This document shows, piece by piece, positions 1-8,899 of a DNA stretch of 64,000 nucleotides (within the stretch, counting starts at the first letter, position 1; each line of letters opens with the position of its first letter). A program made the translations under genes and the position numbers. The stretch comes from Meishania sp964351985 (GTDB taxonomy: Bacteria; Bacteroidota; Bacteroidia; Flavobacteriales; Flavobacteriaceae), in assembly GCA_964351985.1 (NCBI GenBank), contig CAYGPR010000003.1:107949-171948 (forward strand). Reading direction: 5' to 3'. The notes under the pieces were generated by a model. That model worked only from the letters and a program-made list of their open reading frames with translations. It made no database searches and had not been told where the DNA came from.

Positions 1-1
1 T

Positions 2-463
2 TTAGCGGAACAATTGATGATCCTTTCCTCCTCGATGTTGTCGGATACACTCAATTTCGCCAAAGCACGTGACCATATCCTTGAAAATGAACTCAACGGG
101 TTAGAACAACCTCCTAGATGGGTCGATGGTTCCGGACTTTCCCGGTACAATCTGTTCACTCCGAAATCGATGGTGCAAGTCTTGTCGAAAATGTACACTG
201 AAGTATCTCTAGAACGTCTTTTGTACTTCTTCCCCGCGGGAGGAACAAATGGAACTTTAGAGAACTGGTACGGTGCAGAAACGCCATATGTCTACGCAAA
301 ATCGGGAAGTCTTGGCAATGTGTACTGTTTAAGCGGCTATTTGCTCACCAAATCGGGCAAAACCTTGATTTTCAGTTTTATGAACAATCATTTTCTGCAA
401 CCAAGCGCTGAGATTAAGAGACGAATGCAAATGGTCTTTGAGGGAATACGGGATGAATATTAA
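2..463 (+). CDS. D-alanyl-D-alanine carboxypeptidase / endopeptidase, PBP4 (S13) family, C-terminal part
   Basis: This is the 3' end of a gene that starts before the window; the frame is open from base 2. The visible part begins with LAEQL, which in peptidase family S13 directly follows the SxN motif, so SxxK and SxN lie outside. Next come DGSGLSRYN, the FPAGGTNGTL turn that matches the family's G-x-GTL segment, and YAKSGSLG, the KTG-box equivalent with Ser for Thr. S13 enzymes are exported penicillin-binding proteins that trim the D-Ala end of peptidoglycan stem peptides or cut cross-links. The signal peptide cannot be seen. A dispersed repeat follows immediately. The assignment to S13 is secure; whether the enzyme is mainly a carboxypeptidase or an endopeptidase is not decidable here. 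Confidence 0.88.
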   Translation, partial: LAEQLMILSSSMLSDTLNFAKARDHILENELNGLEQPPRWVDGSGLSRYNLFTPKSMVQVLSKMYTEVSLERLLYFFPAGGTNGTLENWYGAETPYVYAKSGSLGNVYCLSGYLLTKSGKTLIFSFMNNHFLQPSAEIKRRMQMVFEGIRDEY

Positions 464-466
464 AAT

Positions 467-573
467 CGTCATTGCTAGCAGCAACACCTCCTAAAAGAGA
501 AGGTCTGGTGACGCGGCAATCTGTTGACTGTTGAGACGGGTTCAACAGATTACTTCGCTTCGCGCGCAATGAT
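467..573. repeat. Dispersed intergenic repeat with inverted arms (CATTGC / AATCTGTTGA family), copy 1
   Basis: The outer parts CGTCATTGC and GCGCAATGA are inverted and partly decayed. The inner arms AATCTGTTGA (518-527) and TCAACAGATT (542-551) are a perfect 10-bp inverted repeat. A better preserved relative lies at 14771-14905. The element fills the gap between the PBP4 gene and the convergent nudK gene. It has no coding capacity and looks like a REP- or MITE-like non-autonomous repeat. Confidence 0.7.
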
Positions 574-574
574 A

Positions 575-1159
575 TTAATCGAATAACCCCTTCATAACCG
601 CATACTGCAACAAAATAATCGTCTTCGAATCATTGATTTCTCCTGACGCCATCATTTCTAAAGCTTTTTTAATGGTAATTTCCAAAACTTCGATATTCTC
701 GGTTTCATCTTCGGCACCGCCGCCCTCCCCTACTTTCATGCGGTCTTCATACGCACCAACGAATAAATAGAGTATTTCGGTCACGGAGCCTGGAGACATG
801 AAGGTTTCAAAAACCCGCTGTACGTTATCGATGTGATAACCCGTTTCTTCTTCGACCTCTTTTCTGATACAATCTTCGGGGTTGTCGCCATCCAAAAGTC
901 CGGCACAGACTTCGATCATCATACCGTCTTCGTTCCCGTTCACATAGGTCGGCATACGGAATTGTCGTGTCAAGACCACTGTACCCTTCTTTTTGTTGTA
1001 CAATAGAATCGCCGCTCCGTTTCCACGGTCATAGGCTTCGCGGTGCTGGGTTTCCCAACGGCCATCATCTTTTTGATACTCGAACGTAAACTTGTTCAGC
1101 GTGTACCAATTGTCGGAGAGCAACTCTTTTTTGATGTTTCTTATTCGACTATTTTTCAT
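575..1159 (-). CDS. nudK: GDP-mannose pyrophosphatase NudK (Nudix hydrolase)
   Basis: NudK enzymes hydrolyse GDP-mannose and related nucleotide sugars to GMP and sugar phosphate in the cytosol. The protein follows E. coli NudK closely: LLSDNWYTLN near the start, YDRGNGAAILLYN, RQFRMPTYVNGNE, then the Nudix helix in the NudK-specific form AGLLDGDNPEDCIRKE followed by EETGY, and MSPGSVTE. The start at 1159 gives 194 residues, close to E. coli NudK. A longer frame from 1279 would add 40 residues with no family counterpart. A TATCTTTG promoter box lies four bases before the chosen ATG, which would exclude the longer form and suggests a leaderless mRNA. The gene stands alone. Confidence 0.88.
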   Translation of the reverse strand: MKNSRIRNIKKELLSDNWYTLNKFTFEYQKDDGRWETQHREAYDRGNGAAILLYNKKKGTVVLTRQFRMPTYVNGNEDGMMIEVCAGLLDGDNPEDCIRKEVEEETGYHIDNVQRVFETFMSPGSVTEILYLFVGAYEDRMKVGEGGGAEDETENIEVLEITIKKALEMMASGEINDSKTIILLQYAVMKGLFD

Positions 1160-1163
1160 ATAA

Positions 1164-1171
1164 CAAAGATA
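1164..1171 (-). promoter_or_regulatory. Bacteroidetes -7 box (TATCTTTG) for nudK
   Basis: TATCTTTG fits the Bacteroidetes sigma-70 consensus TAnnTTTG and is separated from the nudK ATG by only four bases. The predicted transcription start falls at or next to the start codon. The same layout is found before the ArsR-like gene at 62984. No clear -33 TTG box was found. Confidence 0.5.
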
Positions 1172-1416
1172 TAGACTGCGATTGGGTTTTAATACGCGAG
1201 CTCGTCTTGAGTTAATGTTTGTAACCGAGAATGAAGGCTTTTGTGTTTTGATGAAGTCATTTTTTGGTTGCATAGCCATAGCTACGGAAGCTTAAAATGG
1301 TAAAATCAGGGCGCAAAATTTGAAATTCGCAGGTAAAAGATTAACTCAAGACGAGTTCCATAGCTATTCCGCATTAATTGCTATCTTTCTCAGCCAAGAG
1401 CGAATGAATTCCAATT

Positions 1417-3141
1417 ATGAAGCCAATACTTTACCGACTACTAATTCTTTTATTTTTTGTGTGTTCGACCACCTCATCACAACACCTTGGAGAACAGTAT
1501 ATCAACGCCTGGAAACAATTCTATCCCTCAAAGGCACTTTCAAGTGGCATCCGTCCCTCGATTTTTCAGTATGAAGACTTTTCCGCAGAGCGGATTGCGG
1601 ACTGGTTGGCCTTCAACCAAAAAACCCTTGAACAACTGGTTACGGCCAAAGCCGATGAAATAGACCGAATCGATAGGCGGTTACTTCGGGTACAAGTTCA
1701 ATCCGAAATTGATTTATGGACGAAGTTATCTACACAAACTAGTTCCATAACGCTATACAGCAAAGCCATTGCCAAAAGTTTGGAACCCGTCTTGAGGGCC
1801 AATTATCTGTTGGGAAATGAAAAAACCGAATTGATTTGTCAACGACTTGATGCGGTAAACCAACTTTGTGAAGCGGCAAAAACGAATTTAATCCAAGTTA
1901 CCGAAGATGATTTGGAAAAAGGTATTGCACATCTAAAATCCACATTGGAATTCTACAAAAATGACCTATCGGAAAGTATTAAAAAAGATAGCTTCCTCAA
2001 CCGATGCAAGAACTTCGATGTGCTGTTGAGCGATGCCATTGGAGGCATCGAACAGTTGCTGACATTTTCGGAATACACATTACAAAAGAATACCAAACCA
2101 TCTACGGATATTCTTGGGCGTGATGAGTATGCAAGACAATTAAAATTGTATACGGATAGCGAATTGACCCCCGAAGAGCTTTCAAAGATGGCATTGCAAG
2201 AAATTGAGGCTGTACGGAAACTTATGGTCGAGGTTTCAAAAAAGTATTTGAAAACGGAATATCAGAATGATCCGATTCCCGAAGACGCCAATACGTTGAC
2301 CTTAAAAGCCTTGGCCGATATGGAAAAAGACGCACCTTTACATGCTGCCGACTACCTGCAATTTTGGAACGAACTAGCCGAAGCGGCTGTGGACTTTATT
2401 GCGGAACATAACATCGCTACGCTCCCCAAGAATGAAACGCTCAAAATAGTAACCGCTCCCGAAAGTGCGGGTCCGGCAGCGCGGATAGGCTGGGTAGCCA
2501 GTGCGCCGCCCTTCGACCCCAATCCGATGACCACGTTGAATTTGCCATCGATTCCGGATACACTGCCCCGGCAAGAACAAATCGATTTTTGGGCATCCTT
2601 CAACCGACCTTTCAACCGGATAATCGTGATTCACGAATTGTTCCCGGGACATTATATGCAACTGAAAATAAGTAGGGAAACCCCACATCCGCTTCGCCTA
2701 TTATTTCCATATGGGATTTACATCGAGGGCTGGGCCACCTTCACGGAAAAGGTACTTTTAGATGCAGGTTGGGAATCGGGAAACCCATTGACACTTTTGG
2801 CGCATTTGCGAAAACGACTGGAAAATGCCAACCGTGCCTATACGTCCGTACAGGTGCATTGCAAGGGTTGGAGCCAAGAACAAGTGATGCAATTCTCGAC
2901 GGAAACCTCATTGCTGGCCCCGCAATTTGCCAAAAGTCTCTGGGGCCGGATCATGAACTCCCCCATGCAGTTGACTTCCTATTATTTGGGCGGCGCACAG
3001 TTTAGAGAACTGTTCTTAGCTGAAAAAGAGCGGCTCGGCGCTGCCTTTGACCTAAAACATTTTATGGATACGATTATGCGAGCGGGACCCATACCCATCG
3101 ATGAATTCTACGAACTATTCAAGAACTCAGCAACACACTAG
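1417..3141 (+). CDS. Exported DUF885 family putative metallopeptidase
   Basis: The 574-residue protein starts with a hydrophobic signal peptide (about residues 1-21). DUF885 proteins are mostly uncharacterised and carry a gluzincin-like zinc site. Here HELFPGH is at about residues 405-411 and the downstream glutamate motif EGWATF at about 436, both in the positions normal for the family. The expected role is cleavage of peptides or small ester/amide substrates outside the cytoplasm; the substrate is unknown. The aldo/keto reductase gene starts four bases after the stop, so the gene heads a tight four-gene unit that runs to 5966. The family call is firm and the function open. Confidence 0.85.
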   Translation: MKPILYRLLILLFFVCSTTSSQHLGEQYINAWKQFYPSKALSSGIRPSIFQYEDFSAERIADWLAFNQKTLEQLVTAKADEIDRIDRRLLRVQVQSEIDLWTKLSTQTSSITLYSKAIAKSLEPVLRANYLLGNEKTELICQRLDAVNQLCEAAKTNLIQVTEDDLEKGIAHLKSTLEFYKNDLSESIKKDSFLNRCKNFDVLLSDAIGGIEQLLTFSEYTLQKNTKPSTDILGRDEYARQLKLYTDSELTPEELSKMALQEIEAVRKLMVEVSKKYLKTEYQNDPIPEDANTLTLKALADMEKDAPLHAADYLQFWNELAEAAVDFIAEHNIATLPKNETLKIVTAPESAGPAARIGWVASAPPFDPNPMTTLNLPSIPDTLPRQEQIDFWASFNRPFNRIIVIHELFPGHYMQLKISRETPHPLRLLFPYGIYIEGWATFTEKVLLDAGWESGNPLTLLAHLRKRLENANRAYTSVQVHCKGWSQEQVMQFSTETSLLAPQFAKSLWGRIMNSPMQLTSYYLGGAQFRELFLAEKERLGAAFDLKHFMDTIMRAGPIPIDEFYELFKNSATH

Positions 3142-3144
3142 ACT

Positions 3145-4188
3145 ATGCAGCGATTCGAGCTTCAACCCGGCTACTCGATTTCAAGGGTGATCAAAGGAGG
3201 GTGGCATTTGGCCGGTGGCCACGGAAACATTGATGAAAAAGAGGCTATCGAAGACATGCGGATGTTTGTCAAAGCAGGTATTACGACCTTCGATTGTGCG
3301 GATATTTATACCGGTGTCGAAGAATTGATAGGAAGGTTCAGAAAAACATATAAAGACGAATTTCGGTCAGGCGAACTTGCCCCGATTCAGGTTCACACCA
3401 AATACGTACCGGATTATAGTGTGTTGGAGACGTTGAAAAAGGATGATACCGTAAAAATCATTGATCGCTCTCTAAGGCGACTGGGAGTCGAACGGCTCGA
3501 TTTAGTACAATTCGCTTGGTGGGATTATAACTTCCCCAAGTATGTCCAGACTGCGTTACACTTATCCGAATTGCAAAAACAGGGCAAAATCAGGTACATT
3601 GGAGTTACGAATTTCGATACGGCGCGTATTAAGGAAATGATTGATGCAGGAATCACTATTTCCGCCAACCAAGTGCAATATTCGGTGCTCGACCGTCGTG
3701 TGGAAAAAGAAATGACCGACTTGGTGCAAGAACATAATATTCCATATTTGTGTTACGGCACCGTCGCCGGTGGATTCTTAAGCGACCGCTATCTCGACGC
3801 CGAAGACCCCCCCCAACCGCATGAAAATCGTTCCTTGACCAAGTACCGCTTGATCATCGATGAATTTGGCGGATACGCCCTTTTTCAAAAAACACTTCAT
3901 GTACTTCGGGAAATTGCGAATCAATATCAAGTAGGTGTCGCTGAAGTAGCCAGCAAATACATCCTTCAAAAACCGATTGTCGGAGGAGTCATCATCGGCG
4001 CGCGAAATCGAAAACACCTCAGCGCGCTACAACAACTCGACACCTTCGAGTTGGATGAAAGCGATTTAAAAAAAATAGCGGATATCGTTTTACAAAGCCA
4101 AGGACCAAAGGGTCCCTTCTATGCTTTAGAACGTGACAAGACCGGAAAACATGGCTCCATTATGAAATACAACCTTAACGAAAGCTAG
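3145..4188 (+). CDS. Aldo/keto reductase family protein with altered active site
   Basis: This is a 347-residue (beta/alpha)8 AKR protein, expected to use NAD(P)H in the cytosol. Three of the four catalytic tetrad residues are visible: Asp50 and Tyr55 in FDCADIY, and Lys86 in HTKY. The position normally held by histidine (LDLxQLH) reads LDLVQFA, so the tetrad His appears to be Ala124. The C-terminal cofactor region GGVIIGARNRKH is present. It lies four bases after the DUF885 gene and four before the NhaC gene, so it is co-transcribed. Loss of the His can shift AKRs away from ordinary carbonyl reduction, so the reaction is uncertain. Confidence 0.83.
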   Translation: MQRFELQPGYSISRVIKGGWHLAGGHGNIDEKEAIEDMRMFVKAGITTFDCADIYTGVEELIGRFRKTYKDEFRSGELAPIQVHTKYVPDYSVLETLKKDDTVKIIDRSLRRLGVERLDLVQFAWWDYNFPKYVQTALHLSELQKQGKIRYIGVTNFDTARIKEMIDAGITISANQVQYSVLDRRVEKEMTDLVQEHNIPYLCYGTVAGGFLSDRYLDAEDPPQPHENRSLTKYRLIIDEFGGYALFQKTLHVLREIANQYQVGVAEVASKYILQKPIVGGVIIGARNRKHLSALQQLDTFELDESDLKKIADIVLQSQGPKGPFYALERDKTGKHGSIMKYNLNES

Positions 4189-4192
4189 TCCC

Positions 4193-5614
4193 TTGAAAAT
4201 CGATTCCCCACGAGAGAACACACGCAACATCCAATTTTATGGAGGGGTATTTGGTGCACTCTTGCCCTTCATTATTTTTATTGTCGGCGTTGTGGTTATC
4301 GCCTTATCGGGTGCATCTGATGAGCGTGGCTTTTGGCCGGTACTTATTTTGGCCCTTGGGGTCGGACTTATTTTGGCCAAAAATCGTACAGACTTTTCCC
4401 AGACGGTTATTTCGGGGATGTCGCAACAGATCGTAATGATCATGATTACGGCTTGGATCTTGGCCTCCATCATCGGTATTTTGATGACCCTTACGGGATT
4501 CGTGGAAGCCCTGATTTGGATTTCAAACCAGCTTAGCCTAAACGGAACAGGTTTCGTCGTCGCCACCTTTATCATTTGCTGTGTCGTTTCCCTCTCTACG
4601 GGTTCAAGTTTCGCTACCATTTTGATCTGTAGTCCTCTGCTATATCCGACAGGAGGAATTCTTGGCGCACACTTGCCTTCCTTGGCCGGGGCCATCATCG
4701 GTGGTGCGACTTTTGGGGATTTTATCGCCCCGATTTCCGACACGACCATTGCGAGTGCTTTGTCCCAAAATGCCAAAATCGGGGATGCCGTAAAAAGTCG
4801 GTTCAAATATATCGTGCCGGCGGCACTTTTTGCCTTGGTCGGATATGCCATTACAGCAAGTTGGTTCAGTACGGAAGGTACGGCTGATGCATCTCTAATT
4901 ACGGGCAGCCCAGCGGGATTACCCATGCTCTTGGTTCCCGCACTTATTATTTTCCTTTTTCTAAAAGGAAAACACCTCTTGCACGGACTTTTATTCGGAC
5001 TCCTTTTCGGTACGGCATTAGGGCTTGTTTTGGGACTATTGCAATGGGATCAAGTACTTTCATTGGATCTCGAAAATTTCGCAGCAAAGAGTTTTGTCAT
5101 CGATGGTATTAACCGGGCCGTAGGCATCAGTATTTTTACGCTCTTATTGATGGGTCTCGTAGAAACCCTCAAAGCAAGTGGACTCCTAAATCGATTGGTG
5201 GATTTTGCCACCCTACGCACCCAAACCGAAAAACAGGCCGAACTATGGATATCTGCTGTAATGAGTATGGCCGTTTTATTGACGACACATAGTATCGTGG
5301 CTATTTTGACAGTGGCCGATTTTACAAAAAAAACCGGTAAGCAATGGCATATTTCGAAAATCAGGCGCGCCAATTTGTTAAGTTTGATTGCCTGTGTTTT
5401 CCCGTTTTTGCTGCCCTATTTTATTCCTGTGATTTTGATGGCAAACATGACCTCTACGGGAAAAGAATTTGGAATACCCCAAGTGAGTCCGTTTGAGGTA
5501 GGTTTATACAACTTTATGTCATGGGGCCTTTTGCTTGCCGTACTAATAACCGTTATTTTCGGAATCGGTAGAACACAAGAAAAACAAGAAAAACAAGAAA
5601 AAGATGAGCGATAA
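4193..5614 (+). CDS. Na+/H+ antiporter, NhaC family
   Basis: The 473-residue protein is strongly hydrophobic with about 11-12 membrane segments. Segments such as SLSTGSSFATI, GGATFGDFIAPISDTT and TTHSIVAI are typical of NhaC-type ion transporters, which exchange protons for sodium, or amino acids or organic acids in some members. The best start is TTG at 4193, four bases after the preceding stop; no ATG lies before the first membrane segment. The C-terminus has a short repeated charged tail (EKQEKQEK). The next gene starts inside its last codons. The transported ion or solute cannot be told from sequence. Confidence 0.83.
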   Translation: MKIDSPRENTRNIQFYGGVFGALLPFIIFIVGVVVIALSGASDERGFWPVLILALGVGLILAKNRTDFSQTVISGMSQQIVMIMITAWILASIIGILMTLTGFVEALIWISNQLSLNGTGFVVATFIICCVVSLSTGSSFATILICSPLLYPTGGILGAHLPSLAGAIIGGATFGDFIAPISDTTIASALSQNAKIGDAVKSRFKYIVPAALFALVGYAITASWFSTEGTADASLITGSPAGLPMLLVPALIIFLFLKGKHLLHGLLFGLLFGTALGLVLGLLQWDQVLSLDLENFAAKSFVIDGINRAVGISIFTLLLMGLVETLKASGLLNRLVDFATLRTQTEKQAELWISAVMSMAVLLTTHSIVAILTVADFTKKTGKQWHISKIRRANLLSLIACVFPFLLPYFIPVILMANMTSTGKEFGIPQVSPFEVGLYNFMSWGLLLAVLITVIFGIGRTQEKQEKQEKDER

Positions 5615-5966
5615 AAAACCACTTCGGGGCGATCAATTCGAACTATACTACCTAAGCATTGACCTCGAAGAAATAAAAGGCAACTGCACGTGCAACATGA
5701 CTATTGGCGATACCTTTTATTTAAAAGGTGGGAAAATATCGCTGCCCGAAAAGAGTGATTTCTGTTTGTATGCGATGCAGTCGACCATTCCACTTCTGCC
5801 CACCAAACAACGTAAAAACCACTCCGCTGACTGGATGGAAACCGATTCAAGAGTCGTCTGCCCAGATCCAGCCTGCCAACTGGTCATGCGAATTAATCGT
5901 GATTCGCTTCGGGTGCTGGATCATGATGATGTGAGTCCGATTAAGTGGGAGAAGGGTAAGGAATAA
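5604..5966 (+). CDS. Small TIGR04076-like cysteine-containing protein
   Basis: This 120-residue protein overlaps the antiporter gene by 11 bases, so it is translationally coupled to it. It has the outline of TIGR04076 proteins: a Cys-containing N-terminal part (GNCTCNMTIGDTF), FCLYAM and a later Cys pair (VVCPDPACQLVMRI). There is no signal peptide or membrane segment. The family has no established function; the spaced cysteines suggest metal binding or redox chemistry. The family match is by pattern only. Confidence 0.6.
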   Translation: MSDKKPLRGDQFELYYLSIDLEEIKGNCTCNMTIGDTFYLKGGKISLPEKSDFCLYAMQSTIPLLPTKQRKNHSADWMETDSRVVCPDPACQLVMRINRDSLRVLDHDDVSPIKWEKGKE

Positions 5967-6053
5967 ATTACTCTAACTAGATTTTATCTAAAGAGGGCAA
6001 AAGATTATTCTTATATGAAATTAAGGTGTAACACATTTACCAAAACTATCTAA

Positions 6054-6446
6054 ATGGAAAAAACAGTATTCAATAATCAAACCTTTTACACATTTCTACT
6101 AATTGGATTAGGAATTATATCATGTTGGAATTTATACACATTTTCAATGACTCAAAATTTGATAGCCCTTATTCCAGCAGTTGTTCAATTAATAATTCTT
6201 ATCCTGATATTAACAAAAAATAAGCACGCAAAATTGGGAATTAAGATTTGGTCGATATTACTAATCGTAGGTCCAAGTCTTTCAATTCTGGGAAAAACTA
6301 TACAAATTTTATTAGGCGATGATGTTTTAGGCAAAGTTGGTCCTCTTATTATTCAAATACTGATATTATTCGCTGGACTTACCATCTATCACTATAATAC
6401 TACGACCGTGGAAGTGAAATTGGTGGACGGAAAGGAATTAGAATAA
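6054..6446 (+). CDS. Hypothetical small membrane protein
   Basis: The 130-residue protein has about four hydrophobic segments (around residues 12-30, 38-55, 63-82 and 93-112) with short loops, and a charged C-terminal tail (VEVKLVDGKELE). I do not recognise a family. The gene is more AT-rich than its neighbours and stands 87 bases after the TIGR04076-like gene and 109 bases before the amidohydrolase gene, in the same direction. It may be a recent gain or a weakly constrained gene. Confidence 0.6.
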   Translation: MEKTVFNNQTFYTFLLIGLGIISCWNLYTFSMTQNLIALIPAVVQLIILILILTKNKHAKLGIKIWSILLIVGPSLSILGKTIQILLGDDVLGKVGPLIIQILILFAGLTIYHYNTTTVEVKLVDGKELE

Positions 6447-6555
6447 AAAACGTGTTACTTTTACTAGTGATGTCCTAGCGTGTTTACAAAGTCCAGTAAT
6501 TCTTTTCAATTGACCTTTAAAATTGTAAATTCCCCTTCCCTAAAAACCAATACAA

Positions 6556-8283
6556 ATGCAATTCAAAAAATCCTTTTTATTAGGCCTAGCAATAGGCCTC
6601 CTACTAATCAAGAGCTGTACAACTCCCAAAAAAGAATCCGCTACCCTGATCATTTATGGCGGACCCATTTATACGGTAGATTCCGTTCAGGCCAAGGTCG
6701 AAGCGGTCGCTACCAAAGACAATAAAATTCTCTTTGCCGGTAGTCTTGCGGAAGCCGAGCAATATAAAACCGACCAGACTAAAATCATCGATTTGGCAGG
6801 CAAGACCATGACCCCAGGGCTGATCGAAGGGCACGGGCATTTTATGGGACTGGGCTATAATGAATTGAACCTTGACCTGATGAACACGACCAGCTATCAA
6901 GAAATCGTCGATGCCGTGGCCGAAAAAGTCAAGACGGCTGCGCCCGGCGAATGGATCACGGGGCGAGGCTGGCACCAAAGCAAATGGACCGAAATGCCGG
7001 AGGATACGGTCAACGGCTTTCAAACACATTATCGGTTAAGTGAGGTATCGCCCAATAATCCAGTATACTTGAGCCATGCCAGCGGCCATGCAGGATTTGC
7101 CAATGCCAAAGCTATGCAAATTGCTGGTGTCGAAGTATTGCCCAAAGATGGTATCGACAAATTGGAAATCGAAGGTGGTGAAGTTATGCGAGACGGCTTG
7201 GGAAGACCTACGGGTATTTTCAACGAGCGGGCGCAAAGTTTAATTCAAAAGCATATTCCAGAAAGCACTTCCGAGCAAGATAATAAAGCATTTGAACTGG
7301 CCGTGGCTGCCTGCCACCGAAATGGCATTACCGGATTTCACGATGCCGGAATCGGTCGCGAGACCATTGCGCTCTATGACCAAATGAAGACGGCCGATAA
7401 GATGAAAATCCGTTTGTACGCTATGCTTACGGGCTGGGACAAAGAATTGCTCGGCGAATGGTACGAAAAAGGACCTTTGGTCGATCCCGATCATTTAGTG
7501 ACCATCCGCTCCGTAAAATTGAACTGTGATGGAGCTTTGGGCTCCCGAGGAGCATGGCTGTTGGAACCTTATACGGATCGCCCGGGACACTACGGGCACG
7601 AAACGCTGCCCATGGAAATGGTCGATGAAACCTCTCGAAACGGATTGAAACATGGTTTTCAAGTATGCTCGCACGCCATCGGTGATCGGGCCAACCAAGA
7701 AATACTTAATCGATATGAGTCGGCTTTTGAGGAATTGCCCGAGCTGACCAACGACCATCGCTTTCGTATCGAACATGCGCAGCATCTGCATCCTGATGAT
7801 ATTCCCCGTTTCGCGGAGTTGGGGGTCATTCCGGCGATGCAAGCGGTGCATCTGTCTTCGGACCGACCTTGGGCCATCGACCGTTTGGGCGAAAAACGCA
7901 TCAAGGAAGGGGCTTATATGTGGCAAGCTCTATTGAAAAGCGGAATCCCCGTAGTGAATGGTACCGATGTGCCCGTAGAACCTTTGAACCCTATTGCCAG
8001 CCTGTACGCAAGTGTGAGTCGAAAAACCTTAAAAGGTACTCCCGAGGGAGGTTACGAACCCGAACAAAAAATGACCCGGGAACAGGCTTTGAAGTCCTAT
8101 ACCCTGGATGCCGCCTATGGTGCTTTCGAAGAGGATATCAAAGGCTCCATTACGCCGGGAAAACTCGCCGATTTTACGATTTATAGCCAAGATTTGATGA
8201 CCGTTCCCGAAGAAGACTATTTGAATACGGAAATTGAAATGACCATTTTTGATGGGAAGGTAGTGTATACGAAAGGGGAATAA
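6556..8283 (+). CDS. Exported amidohydrolase, YtcJ-like (amidohydrolase family 3), lipoprotein
   Basis: The 575-residue protein begins with a lipoprotein signal ending LLLIKSC (Cys21). YtcJ-like amidohydrolases are metal-dependent TIM-barrel hydrolases acting on amides, ureas or cyclic amides. Seen here are the first metal motif HGHF (after GLIEG), KLNCDGALGSRGA, CSHAIGDRAN, RIEHAQH and the final aspartate in NGTDVPVEP, with the small beta-domain (GKLADFTI) at the C-terminus. Length matches the family. It would act in the periplasm or at the outer membrane. The gene ends 14 bases from the convergent gluconate-dehydrogenase subunit gene. The natural substrate is unknown. Confidence 0.85.
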   Translation: MQFKKSFLLGLAIGLLLIKSCTTPKKESATLIIYGGPIYTVDSVQAKVEAVATKDNKILFAGSLAEAEQYKTDQTKIIDLAGKTMTPGLIEGHGHFMGLGYNELNLDLMNTTSYQEIVDAVAEKVKTAAPGEWITGRGWHQSKWTEMPEDTVNGFQTHYRLSEVSPNNPVYLSHASGHAGFANAKAMQIAGVEVLPKDGIDKLEIEGGEVMRDGLGRPTGIFNERAQSLIQKHIPESTSEQDNKAFELAVAACHRNGITGFHDAGIGRETIALYDQMKTADKMKIRLYAMLTGWDKELLGEWYEKGPLVDPDHLVTIRSVKLNCDGALGSRGAWLLEPYTDRPGHYGHETLPMEMVDETSRNGLKHGFQVCSHAIGDRANQEILNRYESAFEELPELTNDHRFRIEHAQHLHPDDIPRFAELGVIPAMQAVHLSSDRPWAIDRLGEKRIKEGAYMWQALLKSGIPVVNGTDVPVEPLNPIASLYASVSRKTLKGTPEGGYEPEQKMTREQALKSYTLDAAYGAFEEDIKGSITPGKLADFTIYSQDLMTVPEEDYLNTEIEMTIFDGKVVYTKGE

Positions 8284-8296
8284 TAACTCCTTTGTT

Positions 8297-8893
8297 TTAT
8301 CCTAAACTCCAACGGTTACCGACTTCCGAGACAGGCTTGCAAGGTTCATAGTTACCGGGAACAGGATCATAGCTCAAAACATTTTCCCCGATTTCCTCCG
8401 AAGTAAGATAGGCCCAGATCGCCATAGATTTCATGGATCGGTAAAATCCGATGGGTTCTTGGTCTCCAACGGTCTTTCCCCAGACTCCGGGATTGAATTT
8501 CCCTGAGGATTTCTCAGCGGCCTTCAATACCTCCTTTTTTTTCTCCTCGCTCAGATTGGCGAAAACATCCCCATGATCGGTTTTGCAATCGGCATTGAAC
8601 GCGGCAATGTCCGCCCGGATTTGTTGTTGGGCATCCTCCGTATAACTTTTGGCGATCACCTTATCGATAAAGAGGTCCGCTTTCACATCCAAGGCGCCAG
8701 GGGTATCGGTACGCGGTAGTATCGTATCGACCAAAGAAGAGACGGTTTTGGCTTCGTTTTCAGAGAGAATTTCTGGTTGCCAAGTCAATCGCTGCTCATC
8801 TTTACATGATTGTAGCAAAGAAAGCATCGAAGGCATGGCAACGGCCACACCGGCCAATAATCCTGTTTTTTTTAAGGCGCTTCTTCTATTCAT
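8297..8893 (-). CDS. Gluconate 2-dehydrogenase subunit 3 family protein (GMC partner)
   Basis: This 198-residue protein has a twin-arginine type leader (NRRSALKKTG) that also ends in a possible lipobox, LLQSC. Subunit 3 proteins are the small partner of FAD-dependent GMC sugar dehydrogenases; they help export of the catalytic subunit through Tat and its stability. Recognisable features are the SLVDTILPRTDTPGA segment near residue 55 and the C-terminal aromatic region (GFYRSMKSMAIWAYLTSEE). It lies seven bases after the GMC gene in the same operon. No cytochrome subunit gene accompanies the pair. Confidence 0.85.
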   Translation of the reverse strand: MNRRSALKKTGLLAGVAVAMPSMLSLLQSCKDEQRLTWQPEILSENEAKTVSSLVDTILPRTDTPGALDVKADLFIDKVIAKSYTEDAQQQIRADIAAFNADCKTDHGDVFANLSEEKKKEVLKAAEKSSGKFNPGVWGKTVGDQEPIGFYRSMKSMAIWAYLTSEEIGENVLSYDPVPGNYEPCKPVSEVGNRWSLG

Positions 8894-8899
8894 AATGGT

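Noticed and set aside
1320..1574. An 84-residue frame overlapping the start of the DUF885 gene
   Set aside because: It overlaps the signal-peptide coding part of the DUF885 gene in another frame and has no features of its own.
4237..4926. A 229-residue open frame on the minus strand opposite the NhaC gene
   Set aside because: It is fully inside a convincing membrane-protein gene, has a composition typical of antisense frames (rich in Pro, Lys, Ile) and no family features.
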